Source of the DNA: Streptomyces sp. XM4193
GTDB lineage: Bacteria > Actinomycetota > Actinomycetes > Streptomycetales > Streptomycetaceae
Direction of reading: 5' to 3'
Length of the DNA stretch: 64,000 nucleotides
NCBI RefSeq assembly: GCF_023072595.1
Contig: NZ_JALLGK010000003.1
Location: 1-64,000, forward strand
The notes beneath the pieces are model-generated. The model ran no database searches, had not been told where the DNA came from, and worked only from the letters and a program-made list of their open reading frames with translations. The translations under genes were made by a program, and so were the position numbers. Positions 45,944-55,159 of the stretch are shown piece by piece (within the stretch, counting starts at the first letter, position 1; each line of letters starts with the position of its first letter).

Positions 45944-46103
45944 GTACGTGTTCCCCTCACAACGGTGCAGATCTCTCGTTCTCGTGCAGGAGAGGATCGC
46001 CGCCGGAAGGGTCCGGGTTCCAGAGCGGGAGCGGATTTGCGGAAACTTTGCTGGGACCTTCAGGCCGTTGAAAACGGCACCGGAAGCGGGTGCGGAAGCC
46101 GGG

Positions 46104-46526
46104 TCAGCTCTTGGCGGGCGGGGGAGGAGTGTCCTCCGGGCCGCCGGTGTCGCCCTTGCCCTTGCGGTTGCGGCGGAACTCCTCCTCCCAGCGGTCGAGG
46201 GACTCCTCCGCGTCCGGCTTGCGGGGCCGGCCCCCGCCGGAACCCGAACCGTCGTCCTCGCGCAGGGACTTGAGGAAGTCGGGGTTGTCGTCCGGCGCGA
46301 CCCAGCGGCGCTCGTTCGCCTTGGTGGAGCCGTACGCGGTCTTGCGGGGGCGGCCCACCGCGAACCAGGCGATCGGCCCGATCAGCACCTGGCCGAAGAG
46401 CAGGACGATGATGACCCACATCACCTTCGGCAGCTTGCGCACCTCTTTCTCAGGGGTGTTCAGGCAATCGATGAAGGCGTAGATCCACACTGCCAGGACC
46501 AGGAGGAACGGCAGGTACTTGATCAT
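46104..46526 (-). CDS. PLDc_N-domain small membrane protein
   Basis: 140 residues from ATG 46526 (GAGGAG upstream). Two hydrophobic helices: MIKYLPFLLVLAVWIYAFIDC and LPKVMWVIIVLLFGQVLIGPIAWFAVGRP, the phospholipase D-nuclease N-terminal (PLDc_N) domain without the catalytic part. A charged, disordered tail follows. Such proteins are common in Streptomyces and have no known role. Alone, it is an integral membrane protein, not a nuclease. It is divergent to the UbiD-family gene. Confidence 0.86.
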   Translation of the reverse strand: MIKYLPFLLVLAVWIYAFIDCLNTPEKEVRKLPKVMWVIIVLLFGQVLIGPIAWFAVGRPRKTAYGSTKANERRWVAPDDNPDFLKSLREDDGSGSGGGRPRKPDAEESLDRWEEEFRRNRKGKGDTGGPEDTPPPPAKS

Positions 46527-46740
46527 GGGGAACGCTCCTCTGGTACGTCCTGCTGCGACCGCGCTACCAGTCCAGCGTAATGGGCGCACCGCCCCGACGG
46601 GGCACGGGTGCGGACCGGACTTTCCGGCACCGCGGGTCACGAGCCGGACATCGGCCCGTGAAACGCCCGCCGCGGTCGTCCGAACCGCCAAGGCGCTCCC
46701 GGCCACGGACGGGTCGGCCCGGTAGCCGATACTGGGTCGC

Positions 46741-48186
46741 ATGGCTTATGACGATCTCCGCTCGCTGCTGCGGGCGTTCGAGCGCGACGGTGAACTGAAG
46801 CGGGTCAAGGCCGAGGTGGACCCCCACCTGGAAGTCGGCGAGATCGTCGACCGGGTGAACAAGGCAGGCGGACCCGCCCTGCTCTTCGAGAACGTCAAGG
46901 GCTCCTCGATGCCCCTGGCCATGAATGTCTACGGCACCGACAAGCGCCTGCTCAAGGCGCTCGGGCTGAAGTCGTACTCGGACATCAGCGACAAGATCGG
47001 CGGGCTGCTCAAGCCCGAACTGCCGCAGGGGTTCGTCGGTTTCCGCGAGGCGTTCGGCAAGCTCGCCGGCGTCAGCCACGTGCCGCCGAAGAAGGTGAAG
47101 GACGCCCCGGTCCAGGAAGTCGTGATGACCGGCGACGAGGTGGACCTCGACCGGCTGCCGGCCACCTTCACCTGGCCCGAGGACGGCGGGTCCTTCTTCA
47201 ACCTGGGCCTGACCCACACCAAGCACCCCGAGACCGGTGTGCGCAACCTCGGGCTCTACCGGCTCCAGCGCCACGACCGCCGCACCATCGGAATGCACTG
47301 GCAGATCCACAAGGACAGCCGCAACCACTACCAGGTCGCGGCCAAACGCGGTGAGCGCCTGCCGGTCGCGATCGCTTTCGGCGCCCCGCCCGCCGTGACG
47401 TACGCCTCGACCGCACCGCTGCCCGGCGACATCGACGAGTACCTCTTCGCCGGCTTCCTCCAGGGCAAGCGGGTGGAGATGGTCGACTGCAAGACCGTGC
47501 CGCTCCAGGTGCCCGCGCACGCCGAGGTCGTCATCGAGGGCTGGCTGGAGCCGGGCAGGATGCTGCCCGAGGGCCCGTACGGCGACCACACCGGCTTCTA
47601 CACGCCGCAGGAGGACTTCCCGGCGCTGACCATCGACTGCGTCACGACCCGCCGGCGCCCGCTGCTCCAGTCGATCGTGGTCGGCCGCCCGCCGACCGAG
47701 GACGGTCCGCTGGGCCGGGCGACCGAGCGGTTCTTCCTGCCGCTGCTCAAGATCATCGTCCCGGACATCGTCGACTACCACCTGCCCGAGTCCGGCGGCT
47801 TCCACAACTGCGCGATCGTCTCGATCGACAAGAAGTACCCGAAGCACGCGCAGAAGGTGATGCACGCCATCTGGGGCGCGCACATGATGTCGCTGACCAA
47901 GCTGATCGTGGTGGTGGACAGCGACTGCGACGTCCACAACCTGCACGAGGTCGCCTGGCGCGCGCTAGGCAACACCGACTACGCCCGCGACCTCAGCGTC
48001 GTCGAGGGCCCGGTGGACCATCTCGACCACGCCTCGTACCAGCAGTTCTGGGGCGGCAAGGCCGGTATCGACGCCACCACCAAGTGGCCCGAGGAGGGCT
48101 ACGCCCGCGGCTGGCCGAACATGGTCCGCTCCGACCCGGCAACCGCCGCACTCGTGTCCGGGCGCTGGCGGGAGTACGGCCTGTGA
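46741..48186 (+). CDS. Menaquinone biosynthesis UbiD-family decarboxylase
   Basis: 481 residues. UbiD-family decarboxylases use prenylated FMN made by UbiX, encoded here at 54248. Family blocks are ALLFENVKGSSMPLAMNVYGT near the start, PEDGGSFFNLGLTHTKHPETG and EGPYGDHTGFYTP (the Glu/Asp-rich active site). Coupled by GTGA to mqnP, it probably decarboxylates the prenylated naphthoate intermediate of the futalosine pathway. The S. coelicolor counterpart is, from memory, SCO4490. No promoter element is obvious in the short gap before it. Confidence 0.93.
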   Translation: MAYDDLRSLLRAFERDGELKRVKAEVDPHLEVGEIVDRVNKAGGPALLFENVKGSSMPLAMNVYGTDKRLLKALGLKSYSDISDKIGGLLKPELPQGFVGFREAFGKLAGVSHVPPKKVKDAPVQEVVMTGDEVDLDRLPATFTWPEDGGSFFNLGLTHTKHPETGVRNLGLYRLQRHDRRTIGMHWQIHKDSRNHYQVAAKRGERLPVAIAFGAPPAVTYASTAPLPGDIDEYLFAGFLQGKRVEMVDCKTVPLQVPAHAEVVIEGWLEPGRMLPEGPYGDHTGFYTPQEDFPALTIDCVTTRRRPLLQSIVVGRPPTEDGPLGRATERFFLPLLKIIVPDIVDYHLPESGGFHNCAIVSIDKKYPKHAQKVMHAIWGAHMMSLTKLIVVVDSDCDVHNLHEVAWRALGNTDYARDLSVVEGPVDHLDHASYQQFWGGKAGIDATTKWPEEGYARGWPNMVRSDPATAALVSGRWREYGL

Positions 48187-49226
48187 GTGCGGCCGGCGGT
48201 TCCCCTGCCGGTGGTTCCCCGGGCGCCGGGGGCAGCCCCGCCGGCGCCCCGGGCGGCTCCGGGACGGCTTCCGACGGGCCCGGCGGGTCCGCGGCGGCCC
48301 TCGACGGGGCCGCCGCTCCGGCCGCCGGGGCTCCCGCTCCGGCCGCCGGCGTCGGTGGCCGGGTGCGCGCCTTCCTGCGCGTGGTGATGATCGAGCACTC
48401 GGTCTTCGCCCTGCCGTTCGCCTACATCGCCGCGCTCACCGCGATGTACCGGGACAGCGAGTCCGTGCACTGGTGGACGCTGCTGGTGGTCACGGTCGCG
48501 ATGGTCGCGATGCGCACCTTCGCCATGGCCGCGAACCGGATCATCGACCGCGAGATCGACGCCCGCAATCCGCGCACCGCCGGCCGGGAGCTGGTCACCG
48601 GAGCGGTGTCGGTGCGCACCGCGTGGACGGGCGCGCTGATCGCGCTGGCCGTCTTCTTCGCCGCGGCGGCACTGCTCAACCCGCTCTGCCTGATCCTCTC
48701 GCCGCTCGCGGTGGTCCCGATGGTGGTCTACCCGTACGGCAAGCGCTTCACCGACTTCCCGCACGTCATCCTGGGGCTGGCCCAGATGATCGGCCCGGTC
48801 GGCGCCTGGTTCGCGGTGACCGGCAGCTGGTCCTGGGAGGCGGTCGTCCTCGGCCTCGCCGTGGGCGTCTGGATCGGCGGCTTCGACCTGATCTTCGCCT
48901 GCCAGGACGTCGAGGCCGACCGGGTCGAGCGCGTCGGCTCGGTGCCGGCGCGGTTCGGGATCGCCGCCGCGCTGTACGCCTCCCGCGTCAGCCACGTCGT
49001 GACGCTCGGCCTGTTCGTCTGGTACGGCCTGCTCACGGACGCGGGGCTGTTCTTCTGGGCGGGCCTGGTGGTCGTCGCCGGGGCGTTCGTCTACGAGCAC
49101 TCGTTGGTGCGGCCGGGCGACCTCTCCCGGCTGACCCGCGCGTTCTTCACCGTCAACGGCTTCATCGGAATAGCGCTCTTCGTCTTCGCGCTGGTCGACC
49201 TCGTGGTGCGCGGGCTGACTCCCTGA
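48183..49226 (+). CDS. mqnP: Menaquinone biosynthesis prenyltransferase MqnP (UbiA family)
   Basis: 347 residues from GTG 48183, overlapping the decarboxylase stop (GTGA). The first ~60 residues are Gly/Ser/Ala-rich and disordered. The membrane part has the two Asp-rich prenyl-diphosphate motifs: NRIIDREIDARNPRTAGR and CQDVEADRVERV. It transfers a polyprenyl chain to 1,4-dihydroxy-6-naphthoate or its derivative in the membrane. The pair with the UbiD gene, plus ubiX and mqnE nearby and mqnA at the window end, places it firmly in the futalosine pathway. Confidence 0.93.
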   Translation: MSAAGGSPAGGSPGAGGSPAGAPGGSGTASDGPGGSAAALDGAAAPAAGAPAPAAGVGGRVRAFLRVVMIEHSVFALPFAYIAALTAMYRDSESVHWWTLLVVTVAMVAMRTFAMAANRIIDREIDARNPRTAGRELVTGAVSVRTAWTGALIALAVFFAAAALLNPLCLILSPLAVVPMVVYPYGKRFTDFPHVILGLAQMIGPVGAWFAVTGSWSWEAVVLGLAVGVWIGGFDLIFACQDVEADRVERVGSVPARFGIAAALYASRVSHVVTLGLFVWYGLLTDAGLFFWAGLVVVAGAFVYEHSLVRPGDLSRLTRAFFTVNGFIGIALFVFALVDLVVRGLTP

Positions 49227-49270
49227 CGGTCGTTGCGGGCCCCGGGTCGAGGTCCGCGCGGCCCGGGGGC

Positions 49271-49861
49271 TCAGCCGTTGCGGTTGAGCAGCCCGCCCTC
49301 CAGCAGCCGGACCACTCTGGCGATGGCCTGGTGCTTGGTCAGCTTCTGCTCGCCGACGGCTTCCAGGCCGGCCATCATCGAGTACCAGAGGATGCGAACG
49401 AACCAGTCGTCGTCGATCTCCGGGTCGAAGTAGCCCTCCTGGCGGCCCCGGTGGAAGAGCATGCCCACCGGGATGTGCGAGGCCTCCCAGGCGCGTTCGT
49501 CCCAGTCGAGTTCGGAGTGCTCCAACTCGTTGAAGAGGAAGCCCACCCGCGGGCCGAGGTCGAACATCGCGGGCACCAGCCGGTGCAGCGCCTCCTCGGG
49601 CGTGCCCGAATCCAACTCGGCCTCGACGAAGGCGATTTCGGTCGCGCGTGAGGCGTCCTTGACCAGAGCGCCCACCAGGGCGGCACGGTCCGGGTAGTAG
49701 CGGTGCAGCGTGCTGCGACCCACCTCGGCGGCCTTGGCGATCTCGCTGAACGGCGCGTTGCGGTCCTGGCTCATCACGGTGACGGCGGCGTCCAGGATCG
49801 CCCGCCGGGTGCGGGAGGTGGTGCCGGGAGTCTGCGAGGTGGAGGAAACCGATCGAGCCAT
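49271..49861 (-). CDS. TetR-family transcriptional regulator
   Basis: 196 residues. The N-terminal helix-turn-helix (about 18-62) reads ILDAAVTVMSQDRNAPFSEIAKAAEVGRSTLHRYYPDRAAL. The C-terminal ligand domain is all-helical, with WDERAWEASHIPVGMLFH. It is divergent from the two PH-domain membrane genes, with a strong 38-base dyad (49912-49949) between them, so it most likely represses itself and that operon. No Shine-Dalgarno is evident before ATG 49861. A TATCAT sequence ten bases upstream suggests a leaderless message. The ligand is unknown. Confidence 0.88.
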   Translation of the reverse strand: MARSVSSTSQTPGTTSRTRRAILDAAVTVMSQDRNAPFSEIAKAAEVGRSTLHRYYPDRAALVGALVKDASRATEIAFVEAELDSGTPEEALHRLVPAMFDLGPRVGFLFNELEHSELDWDERAWEASHIPVGMLFHRGRQEGYFDPEIDDDWFVRILWYSMMAGLEAVGEQKLTKHQAIARVVRLLEGGLLNRNG

Positions 49862-49911
49862 GACGGGGATGATACGCAGCCTGCCCCATGGAGAGACGTA
49901 CCGATCCACTG

Positions 49912-49949
49912 TGGAACAACACCGTCTCTTTGTGAGACAGTGTGTTCCA
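49912..49949. promoter_or_regulatory. TetR-type operator between the regulator and the PH-domain operon
   Basis: TGGAACAACACCGTCTC, five bases TTTGT, then GAGACAGTGTGTTCCA: an imperfect dyad of ~17-base arms with a perfect GTCTC/GAGAC core. It ends at the A of the PH-gene ATG, so binding would cover that promoter or start. Confidence 0.75.
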
Positions 49950-50437
49950 TGGAGATACAGTTGCGTCCACCGCACCACCGCGTCGAGCGGCGCGCCGTCG
50001 GCCTGTGGACGGCCCGCGCGCTCTCGCTGGTGCTTCCCGTCGTCCTCGCGCTGGGCGCCGCCGCGACGATCTGGCCCGCCTCGCGCACCTGGACCGTGCC
50101 GCTGCTGGTGGTCGCCGCGGTGCTCGGAGCGCTCTACGCCGCGGTCATGCCGTCCTGGCGGTACGCCGTGCACCGCTGGGAGGTCACCGACGACGCGGTG
50201 TACGCCGCCGCGGGCTGGTTCGTCCGCGAGTGGCGGATCGCGCCGCTGTCCCGGATCCAGACCGTCGACACCGTCCGCGGTCCGATGGACCAACTGCTCA
50301 ACCTCTCGACGCTGGTGGTGACCACGGCCTCCTCCAGCGGTGCGGTCACCATCCGCGGTCTCGCCCCGGGCGTGGCCCGCGAGGCGGCCGACCGGCTCAA
50401 CACCTCCACGCAGCTCACGCCGGGAGACGCCACATGA
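49949..50437 (+). CDS. PH-domain (bPH_2, YdbS-like) membrane protein
   Basis: 162 residues. Two transmembrane helices (ALSLVLPVVLALGAAATIW; VPLLVVAAVLGALYAAVM, about 27-65) precede one bacterial pleckstrin-homology domain with WEVTDDAVYAAAGWFVREWRIAPLSRIQTVD. YdbS and its partner YdbT in Bacillus are membrane proteins of this type linked to envelope stress and bacteriocin resistance. The start codon lies inside the TetR-type dyad and no Shine-Dalgarno is present, so the transcript may be leaderless. It overlaps the next gene (ATGA). Confidence 0.88.
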   Translation: MEIQLRPPHHRVERRAVGLWTARALSLVLPVVLALGAAATIWPASRTWTVPLLVVAAVLGALYAAVMPSWRYAVHRWEVTDDAVYAAAGWFVREWRIAPLSRIQTVDTVRGPMDQLLNLSTLVVTTASSSGAVTIRGLAPGVAREAADRLNTSTQLTPGDAT

Positions 50438-52092
50438 GCGAGCCCACCGCCACCGCTTCCGCATCCACCGCGGCGCCCGCCGTCGCCGTCGCCGGCGAAG
50501 AGCCCGCCACCGCCGAGCCCGTCCACACCGAGCCCGCCACCGCCGCGCCCGCCGATGTCGAGCCCGCCGTCGAGGTCGGTGCCGCACCGGCGGCCGATGC
50601 TCCCGACGTGCCGTGGCTGCGGCTGGACAAGCGTGTCGTCTGGGTCAACGCCCTGCAGTTGCTGCTCTCCCAACTGCCGGCGATCGTCGCCCTGTTCGTC
50701 GTCGGCGCCAACCCGGGAACGGTCTGGCCGCTGGCGATCATCGCCGGCTGGGGAGTGGTCCGCTCGACCGCGGATCTGGTCCGCTGGCTGCGGACCCGCT
50801 ACCGGATCACCGAGGCGTACGTCGAACGGCGCACCGGCCTGTTCGTACGGGAGTTCCGCTCCGTGCGGCGGGACCGCATCCGCAGTGTGGACGCCGACGC
50901 CAAGCTGCTCCAGCGGGCGGCCCGGCTGCGGCGCGTCACCATCGGCGCGGGGCAGGCCAACACCGCCGGTGAGAGCGCACTCACGCTCAACGCGGTCTCC
51001 CTCACCGAGGCGAGGGCGCTGCGCCACCAGCTGCTGGGCGCGGCCGAGGGCGCGGACGGCGAGTCCGAAAGCCCCGCCGGCACCGTGCGGTTGGCCGGAT
51101 TCCGCTGGTGGTGGGTCTGCTACAACATGTTCAGTGTCTGGGCCTACCTCACCGCCGCCGGTCTGCTGTGGGGCGCCTACTGGATGACGATGATGTTCGG
51201 CCTCGACCTCGGCGGCTGGATCACCGGGCTCGCCGACTGGGACGCGCTGGGACTGCCGCTCACCGTGCTGCTCGCCCTCGCGGGCACCGGCACGCTCGGT
51301 GTGCTGGGCATGGCGGTGGCCTTCTTCACCGAGCACGCGAACTTCCGCCTGGAGCGGGTGCCGACGCCGGACGGGACCGTACTGCGCACCAGCCAGGGGC
51401 TGTTCAAGACCCGCGAGGTCACCCGGGACGACAAGCGGCTGCGCGGGGTGACCCTCTCCGAACCGCTGCTGTGGCGCTGGATGCGGACGACCGACACCAA
51501 CGTCGTCACCACCGGGCTGTCGGTGTGGAGCTCGGCGGCCACCATCCTGCCGCGCGGACCGATGGGCACCGCGCGGCGCGTCGCCGACGCCGTGCTCGCG
51601 GAGCCCGACAGCCCGTTGGGAGCGCCGCTGCGCCGCCACCCCGCCACCGCACTGCGCCGTCGGGCCGGTTGGGCGCTGATGGTCAGCGGCGCGGTGTGCG
51701 GACTGCTGGCCTGGCTCGGCGCGACCACCGCGGTGCCGGACCGCGCCTGGTGGCTGACGGCTCTGGTGCTGCTGCCGCTCACGCTCACGCTCGCCGCGGT
51801 CGGGCACCGCGCCCTCGGCCACACCATCGCCGGACGTCATCTCCTGGTGCGCTCCGGCGCGCTCAGCCGGACCACCACGGCGCTGCGACGCGACGCGGTC
51901 AGCGGTGTACGGGTGCGGCAGTCGCTGCTCCAGCGCCGCCTCGGCCTGGCGACCGTCTCGGTGAGCACCGCGGCCGGCCACGGCGTGTACGAGGCGCCCG
52001 ATCTGGCCGCGGGCGAGGCCGCCGGCTTCGCCGCGGAATGCCTCCCGGTCCATGTGGAGCCCTTCCGCACCGACCGCCCCGCCCCGAGCTGA
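50434..52092 (+). CDS. Multi-PH-domain (YdbT-like) membrane protein
   Basis: 552 residues. An Ala/Pro/Glu-rich cytoplasmic stretch (1-62) precedes three units of paired hydrophobic helices plus a bPH_2 domain. The first is around 66-205 (RYRITEAYVERRTGLFVREFRSVRRDRIRSVD), the second around 225-390 (ANFRLERVPTPDGTVLRTSQGLF) and the third around 410-545 (AGRHLLVRSGALSRTTTALRRDAVSGVRV). It is co-translated with the smaller PH protein, the same pair arrangement as YdbS-YdbT. Predicted to be a membrane envelope-stress complex under the TetR regulator. Ligand unknown. Confidence 0.87.
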   Translation: MSEPTATASASTAAPAVAVAGEEPATAEPVHTEPATAAPADVEPAVEVGAAPAADAPDVPWLRLDKRVVWVNALQLLLSQLPAIVALFVVGANPGTVWPLAIIAGWGVVRSTADLVRWLRTRYRITEAYVERRTGLFVREFRSVRRDRIRSVDADAKLLQRAARLRRVTIGAGQANTAGESALTLNAVSLTEARALRHQLLGAAEGADGESESPAGTVRLAGFRWWWVCYNMFSVWAYLTAAGLLWGAYWMTMMFGLDLGGWITGLADWDALGLPLTVLLALAGTGTLGVLGMAVAFFTEHANFRLERVPTPDGTVLRTSQGLFKTREVTRDDKRLRGVTLSEPLLWRWMRTTDTNVVTTGLSVWSSAATILPRGPMGTARRVADAVLAEPDSPLGAPLRRHPATALRRRAGWALMVSGAVCGLLAWLGATTAVPDRAWWLTALVLLPLTLTLAAVGHRALGHTIAGRHLLVRSGALSRTTTALRRDAVSGVRVRQSLLQRRLGLATVSVSTAAGHGVYEAPDLAAGEAAGFAAECLPVHVEPFRTDRPAPS

Positions 52093-52185
52093 TCCGATCC
52101 GAGCTGACCCGCCCCGCGGCGGCGCCGTCCGCGCTGATCCGTCCCGGGCCGGCCCGAGTCGCGCCGGGCCGGTCAGGCCGGAGCC

Positions 52186-52205
52186 GCCCCGCGCCGGCGC
52201 GGGGC
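52186..52205. terminator. Possible terminator between PH operon and rhomboid gene
   Basis: GCCCCGCGCCGGCGCGGGGC is a perfect 20-base palindrome in the 124-base convergent gap. As a hairpin it would need a small loop, so a terminator role is likely but unproven. Confidence 0.5.
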
Positions 52206-52216
52206 GACGCGGGCGG

Positions 52217-52858
52217 TCAGCTCCAGGGGCTCGGCCCGATCCCGCCCGGCGGCACCTGCTGCCGGCGGGGCGGGGTGCGTCTGAGCCAGAACGCCGCGAG
52301 CACTCCGCCCAGCAGGCCGAAGAGGTGGCCCTGCCAGGAGATGCCGGAGTTCGTCGGCAGCACGCCCCACAGGATCGAGCCGTAGAGGAGCAGCACCGTG
52401 ATGCCCACGGTGATGTCCAGCGCGTCCCGTTCGACGAAGCCGCGCACCAGCAGGTAGCCGAAGAGGCCGAAGACGACTCCGGAGGCGCCCGCGGTGTTCG
52501 ATCCGTCGGGGGCGGTCAGCCACACTCCGAGGCCGCTGACGGTGATGATGACCAGTACGACACCGAGGAAGCGCGCCATTCCGCGCACCGCCGCGAGGAA
52601 GCCGAAGACCAGCAGCGGCAGCGTGTTGGCCATCACGTGGTCCCAGCCGAAGTGCAGGAAGGCGGCCGGGAAGATGTCCGGCACCTCGTCGAGCTCGCGG
52701 GGCCGGATGCCGTACTCGCGGACGATGGGGCCGTCCGGGCCGTCGATCGCCTCCAGGACCCACAGGACGGCGATCCACCCCAGCATGAAGGTCGCCGCCG
52801 TCATCGCCCGGGCCCGGCGCGTGCCGGTCTGCCCGGATCCGCTCGGTCCGTACGCCAT
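52217..52858 (-). CDS. Rhomboid-family intramembrane serine protease
   Basis: 213 residues with six hydrophobic segments. The catalytic dyad is Ser126 in AGASGVVFG (GxSG) and His178 in SWQGHLFGLLGG. The HxxxN motif, H74VMAN78, stabilises the oxyanion. Rhomboids cut transmembrane proteins within the membrane. The substrate is unknown. The C-terminal tail is Arg/Pro-rich. ATG 52858 has GGGGGTG upstream. It is convergent with the PH-domain operon. Confidence 0.92.
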   Translation of the reverse strand: MAYGPSGSGQTGTRRARAMTAATFMLGWIAVLWVLEAIDGPDGPIVREYGIRPRELDEVPDIFPAAFLHFGWDHVMANTLPLLVFGFLAAVRGMARFLGVVLVIITVSGLGVWLTAPDGSNTAGASGVVFGLFGYLLVRGFVERDALDITVGITVLLLYGSILWGVLPTNSGISWQGHLFGLLGGVLAAFWLRRTPPRRQQVPPGGIGPSPWS

Positions 52859-52994
52859 CGAGCACCCCCGGCGTCGTCATTCGTCTGTCGGCCGCGCGCC
52901 CCCCGGTGCACCGGGCGGTGCGCCGCGGGGCCGCGGAAGGCGGCTCGGGAGCCGCGAGACCCCCGAGGACCAGCCTATACAGCCGGAACAACGG

Positions 52995-54146
52995 CTAGCG
53001 CAGGGTCGAGAGTTCCGGGTGGCGGGAGGCGGCGTACGCCAGCGCCTCCAGCAGGTCGTGCGGCGCCAGCAGCTTCGCGTCGACGGGGGCGGCCACCGAG
53101 ACCACCTCGCCCGCCGCGAAGGTCAGCTTCAGCGGCAGCGCGCCGGAGCGGCCCCGGTCGAACTGGCCCACGTCGACGGTGAGTGTGGACAGGCGCTCGT
53201 GCCGGATCGCGAGTCCGACCCGTACGTCCTTGTCGGGTGCGCGCTCCAGCATGTCCAGATCGGGGTCGCCGAGCTGGGCGCGGACCGGAGCGAGGGCCTT
53301 GCCGAGCTCGTGGGCGGCGTCCTTGGCGTTGAGCGTGAGGGTGATGTGCTCGGCGCCCTCGCGCTTTCCGGCGGAGGCGAAGCGGGCGCGTTTGCCGAGC
53401 GCCTTCTCCACCGCGGACACCACCTGCTGCTGCAGCGCCGGCTCCCGCAGCAGCGCGGTGGCCTGGGCGATCCGGTCGCTGCTCTCGACGGCGCCGTCGC
53501 CCCCGCCGCCCAGCGCGCGGCCGATCTCGCCGAACTCGTTCGGGCTGACCCGCACCCACTCGCCGCGCAGCGCCGAGCGGGCGGTCGCCAGCGAACCGGG
53601 CAGCTGGCGCGCCAACTCCTCCAGCTCGCCCGCCCGTCCGGCCATCGGGCCGTCGTCCCCGACCTCCCTGGCCAGTGCGGCGAGGTTGACCCGGGTGTAG
53701 AGCTTGCGGTCCACGGACTTGAGGGCGAAGACGTCGTTGCCGCCGAAGTTGAGGGCCGCGGCGTTGTCGAAGCGGTCGTTCTTCGCCACGTCGCGCAGCG
53801 GCATCCCGGCGCTGACCGCCGCGGCCAGCTCCAGATCGGCGAGCAGCCGGGCGTGCCGGCGCGCGTTGCCGCCCTTGCCGGGGCCCTCGCCCTCCTGGAG
53901 GTAGGCGAGGATCTGCTCCTCGGTCGCGTCGAACCGGGCGGTCACCGAGACGCTGTCCCGCTCGCCGAGCTTCTCGACGGCCTGCTTGACCTTCATCGCC
54001 GACGTCAGGTGGTCGGCCGCCGAACAGGCGCTGCCGACGCCGACGAGCAGGGCGGCCGAGGTGAGGATCGCGACGGTGCCGCGGCCTCTGCGCGTGGTGT
54101 CGATGTCGGCCTCCCCGGGGGCGTGTGCAGATCGCTCGCCCACCAT
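52995..54146 (-). CDS. Putative exported protein of unknown function
   Basis: 383 residues. RRGRGTVAILTSAALLVGVGSAC is a signal peptide-like or anchoring sequence. The Cys after GSA is not in a canonical lipobox, so lipidation is uncertain. The mature part is a long alpha/beta domain: MKVKQAVEKLGERDSVSVTARFD, DVFALKSVDRKLYTRVNLAAL, HITLTLNAKDAAHELGKAL and RHERLSTLTVDVGQFDR. These resemble the LppX/LprG-like cone shape in pattern only. I do not recognise the family. It faces the ubiX gene divergently. Confidence 0.7.
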   Translation of the reverse strand: MVGERSAHAPGEADIDTTRRGRGTVAILTSAALLVGVGSACSAADHLTSAMKVKQAVEKLGERDSVSVTARFDATEEQILAYLQEGEGPGKGGNARRHARLLADLELAAAVSAGMPLRDVAKNDRFDNAAALNFGGNDVFALKSVDRKLYTRVNLAALAREVGDDGPMAGRAGELEELARQLPGSLATARSALRGEWVRVSPNEFGEIGRALGGGGDGAVESSDRIAQATALLREPALQQQVVSAVEKALGKRARFASAGKREGAEHITLTLNAKDAAHELGKALAPVRAQLGDPDLDMLERAPDKDVRVGLAIRHERLSTLTVDVGQFDRGRSGALPLKLTFAAGEVVSVAAPVDAKLLAPHDLLEALAYAASRHPELSTLR

Positions 54147-54247
54147 TGTGCGCCCATCGGTCGCGGAGCCCGGTACGCCCCCGCCGTATCCCTTCCCGCC
54201 CCGGCCGGGCGGAACGGGCCCGGACGTCACCCCCTAGGGTCGGGGGT

Positions 54248-54958
54248 GTGACGGAGAGTTCCGAGGGTTCGATACGGCGTATGCCCTGGCTTGTCGGTGT
54301 GTCGGGAGCGTCCGGGACGCCGTACGCGGCGGCGGTGATCCGCGGTCTGCTGGACGCCGGCGAGCAGGTGGACCTGGTGGTCAGCCGCGCCTCGCGGCTG
54401 ACCCTGCTGGACGAGACCGGGCAGCCGTTCCGGGACGCCCACTGGCGGGAGGACCTGCGCCGGTGGCTGGCGCGGGGGGCGGACGGCAGTCCGGAGGCTT
54501 TCGCGGATGTGCTCGGGGCGTTGGACGAGCCGGGCCGGGTGCGGCACTGGGCGGCCGGCGATCTGGCGGCGGGCCCCTCCTCGGGTTCCTACGGCTGCCG
54601 CGGCATGCTGATCGTTCCGGCGTCGACGGCCTGTGTCGCGGGCGTCGCGCTCGGACTGTCCAAGGACCTGCTGCAGCGCGCGGCGAGCGTGACGCTCAAG
54701 GAGCGCAGGCCGCTGGTGGTCGCGGTGCGGGAAGCACCCCTGAGCGGGCAGACCCTCAAGCAGCTGGTCGCCCTCGACGAGGCGGGAGCGGTGGTGCTGC
54801 CGGCCTCGCCCGCCTTCTACGCGGGAGCCACCCACATCCAGCACCTGGTGGACTTCGTGGCCGGCCGGGTGCTGGACGCGGTGGGTGTCGAGCACGGTCT
54901 CTACCGGCGCTGGGAGGGCGAGTTGGGCGGCGCGGCACGGGGGACCGCGGACGGCTGA
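54248..54958 (+). CDS. ubiX: Flavin prenyltransferase UbiX
   Basis: 236 residues from GTG 54248. UbiX makes the prenylated FMN cofactor needed by UbiD-type decarboxylases such as the one at 46741. It starts with WLVGVSGASGTPYAAAVIRGL, the FMN-binding strand, and has SSGSYGCRGMLIVPASTACVAG and RRPLVVAVREAPL. Middle residues ~60-90 are a lineage-specific insert. TAGGGT eight bases before the GTG is a fair -10, so a leaderless message is plausible. A later ATG at 54281 would start right at MPWLVGVSG and is a real alternative. Confidence 0.92.
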   Translation: MTESSEGSIRRMPWLVGVSGASGTPYAAAVIRGLLDAGEQVDLVVSRASRLTLLDETGQPFRDAHWREDLRRWLARGADGSPEAFADVLGALDEPGRVRHWAAGDLAAGPSSGSYGCRGMLIVPASTACVAGVALGLSKDLLQRAASVTLKERRPLVVAVREAPLSGQTLKQLVALDEAGAVVLPASPAFYAGATHIQHLVDFVAGRVLDAVGVEHGLYRRWEGELGGAARGTADG

Positions 54959-55159
54959 TCGGCCGCTCCCGAATCGGTGGCACGCTCATGAACGCGCTCT
55001 GGGCTGGGTAGTGCAGGCTCAGGCAGTCCGATGCCTTAGATTCAGTTCCGGATTTTGTTTCTGACGGCAGGTCGTGCGGGGCCCGTCGTCGTGCGGCACA
55101 CCGTCCGGCACAGGCCGTACGGCGACGACGGGATGACGACGAAAAGGGGCACGGGACCG

